A stretch of 64,000 bases of DNA, taken from the NCBI GenBank assembly GCA_963721445.1, contig CAVRIZ010000005.1:1960442-2024441 (forward strand), written 5' to 3'. The translations under genes were made by a program, and so were the position numbers. The stretch's first letter is position 1, and each line of letters starts with the position of its first letter. The DNA is from DAIOEK01 sp963721445. GTDB lineage: Bacteria; Chloroflexota; Anaerolineae; Anaerolineales; Anaerolineaceae. Shown piece by piece: positions 63,019 through 64,000 of the stretch. The notes beneath the pieces were generated by a model, which ran no database searches, was not told the origin of the DNA, and saw only the letters and a program-made list of their open reading frames with translations.

Positions 63019-64000
63019 TTAGACCAGGCAGGTTATTGGGGAGTGGGATTGCGTGCCGGCAGATTTCAGACGCCAGAGACCGATGAAGCCCCAGGTGAGA
63101 ATGGCAAGGGTGTTGACTGCCTGCATGGCCAGAATATAGGTCAGGGCTTCACTGCGGCTGATTCCATACAGGGGCAATAATGTGACCGCCACAAATTGAT
63201 ACACACCCACATACCCGGGCGTGGAGGGAATGGCGCTGGATAGTCCCATGGCTAACAGGAGGACGAAAGCCTGTGGGTAGGTGAAGCTCATGTGGAGACC
63301 ATAACTGAGCATGATGGCGCCGGTGGCATCCACGAACCAGAGTAGGGCGGAGTAGACGGCAAAACCGGCGGCTCTGCCGGGATGGATGAATGCTCCCGCT
63401 CCCAGCAGGAATTCGTTCATCATGCGGATGGCTGGTGCCCGCAGCTTTTCAGGAACAGGCAGCCAGTGGATGAACCGCTCCAGCAGGTGCGAGAAACGCG
63501 GCGCGGCGAAAAGGAAGATCAATGCTGCCAGACCTAGGATGCCCATCACCCGCATCGCGCTGCTCAACCAATCTGGCAATGCGCCAATGGAGGGTAGTGA
63601 GACCACCCCGATCAGGACCAGGATGATCACATCCAGGATCCGTTCCGTCATGGCAGTGGCAAAGACATACGATTTGGAGATGCCGGTCTTTGTGCCCAGC
63701 ATCACCGAGCGGATCACCTCGCCAGCCCTGGCTGGCAGAAACGCGTTACCCAGGTAACCGACCGAGGTTGCCCAGAACATGGTGAAGGGATTTACCTTCT
63801 GTTGGGCAGAAACCAGTACCCCCCAGCGCAATCCGCGTACGAAGATGGAGATGGAGCTGCTCAGGAATAGGATCACCAGGTATTCTGGTCTGGCCGTCTG
63901 AATGGTCGATACCATTTCCGCCCACGAGACTCCCCGGATGGCGAGGAATAAGAGAATGGCTGCGATGACGATCGTCACCAGCAGATACCACTTGTTGACT
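63019..64000 (-). CDS. LPG synthase-type integral membrane flippase (UPF0104), 5' end outside window
   Basis: About 326 residues visible, open to the right edge: the frame continues upstream of the GTG at 63978 as VNKWYLLV, so the start lies outside. Eight or so membrane helices with SIFVRGLRWGVLVSAQQ, GYLGNAFLPARAGEVIRS, ATAMTERILDVIILVLIG and PSTPGYVGVYQFVAVTLLP, typical of the lysylphosphatidylglycerol synthetase/UPF0104 family. Likely lipid or precursor translocation; substrate unknown. Confidence 0.85.
   Translation of the reverse strand, partial: VNKWYLLVTIVIAAILLFLAIRGVSWAEMVSTIQTARPEYLVILFLSSSISIFVRGLRWGVLVSAQQKVNPFTMFWATSVGYLGNAFLPARAGEVIRSVMLGTKTGISKSYVFATAMTERILDVIILVLIGVVSLPSIGALPDWLSSAMRVMGILGLAALIFLFAAPRFSHLLERFIHWLPVPEKLRAPAIRMMNEFLLGAGAFIHPGRAAGFAVYSALLWFVDATGAIMLSYGLHMSFTYPQAFVLLLAMGLSSAIPSTPGYVGVYQFVAVTLLPLYGISRSEALTYILAMQAVNTLAILTWGFIGLWRLKSAGTQSHSPITCLV

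Noticed and set aside
1..64000. tRNA or rRNA genes in the intergenic gaps
   Set aside because: No cloverleaf with a T-loop GTTCRANNC pattern or rRNA signature was recognised in the gaps I read; this was by eye and not a covariance search.

Overview
The window looks like a chromosomal segment of an anaerobic or facultatively anaerobic member of the Chloroflexota (Anaerolineae-like). This is an inference from gene content: paired BMP-type nucleoside ABC transporters, a ferredoxin-linked 2-oxoacid oxidoreductase, a KdpFABCDE operon, a MASE1 sensor kinase, F420-type nitroreductase-fold and TgpA-like proteins, and Thr/Pro-rich lipoproteins. I see no rRNA, tRNA, CRISPR array, prophage or insertion sequence.

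Layout. 1-2.5 kb: a cut-off PAS/GAF sensor and an F420-type protein. 2.7-11.6 kb: purine island I, with a BMP receptor, ABC ATPase, two permeases, a xanthine-dehydrogenase-type Mo subunit, a 2Fe-2S subunit and a CodA/AtzC-like amidohydrolase. 11.7-18.3 kb: a DMT transporter, a ferredoxin-dependent 2-oxoacid oxidoreductase (delta, alpha, beta, gamma) and a MASE1 kinase with a NarL-type regulator. 18.5-26.4 kb: purine island II, with a second nucleoside ABC system followed by AllG (DUF1116), FdrA/AllF and a 57-residue FdrA-associated gene. 26.5-34.8 kb: a kdp operon on the minus strand, with two start-proximal micropeptides, an extra 112-residue membrane protein and a candidate KdpE box. 35.2-38.5 kb: P5C dehydrogenase with a two-subunit CoA-transferase. 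38.5-42.2 kb: repeat-rich spacer, then an HlyD/ABC/ABC export module without a permease. 42.3-46.2 kb: a SWIM protein, an unknown zinc-ribbon membrane protein, GNAT and an NfeD/SPFH pair. 46.4-50.8 kb: a YedF-like protein, a SelW/Rdx gene with an in-frame TGA (probable selenoprotein), trpS, dtd, a DHODH-like gene and cysS. 50.8-64 kb: membrane and signalling genes (GT39, PfkB-fold, adenylate cyclase, TgpA-like transglutaminase, PAP2, HExxH protease, lipoprotein, LPG-synthase-like flippase).

How the parts fit. The two nucleoside importers, the Mo hydroxylase, the amidohydrolase and the AllF/AllG pair suggest uptake of purines or nucleosides and their oxidation and deamination, possibly with carbamoyl-phosphate-type energy recovery. 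The yedF-like/selW pair implies selenium use.

Caution. At least fourteen single-base frameshifts break otherwise intact genes. Twelve are one-base gains and two are one-base losses, several in homopolymers. I treat them as likely consensus errors and annotate each gene across its breaks.
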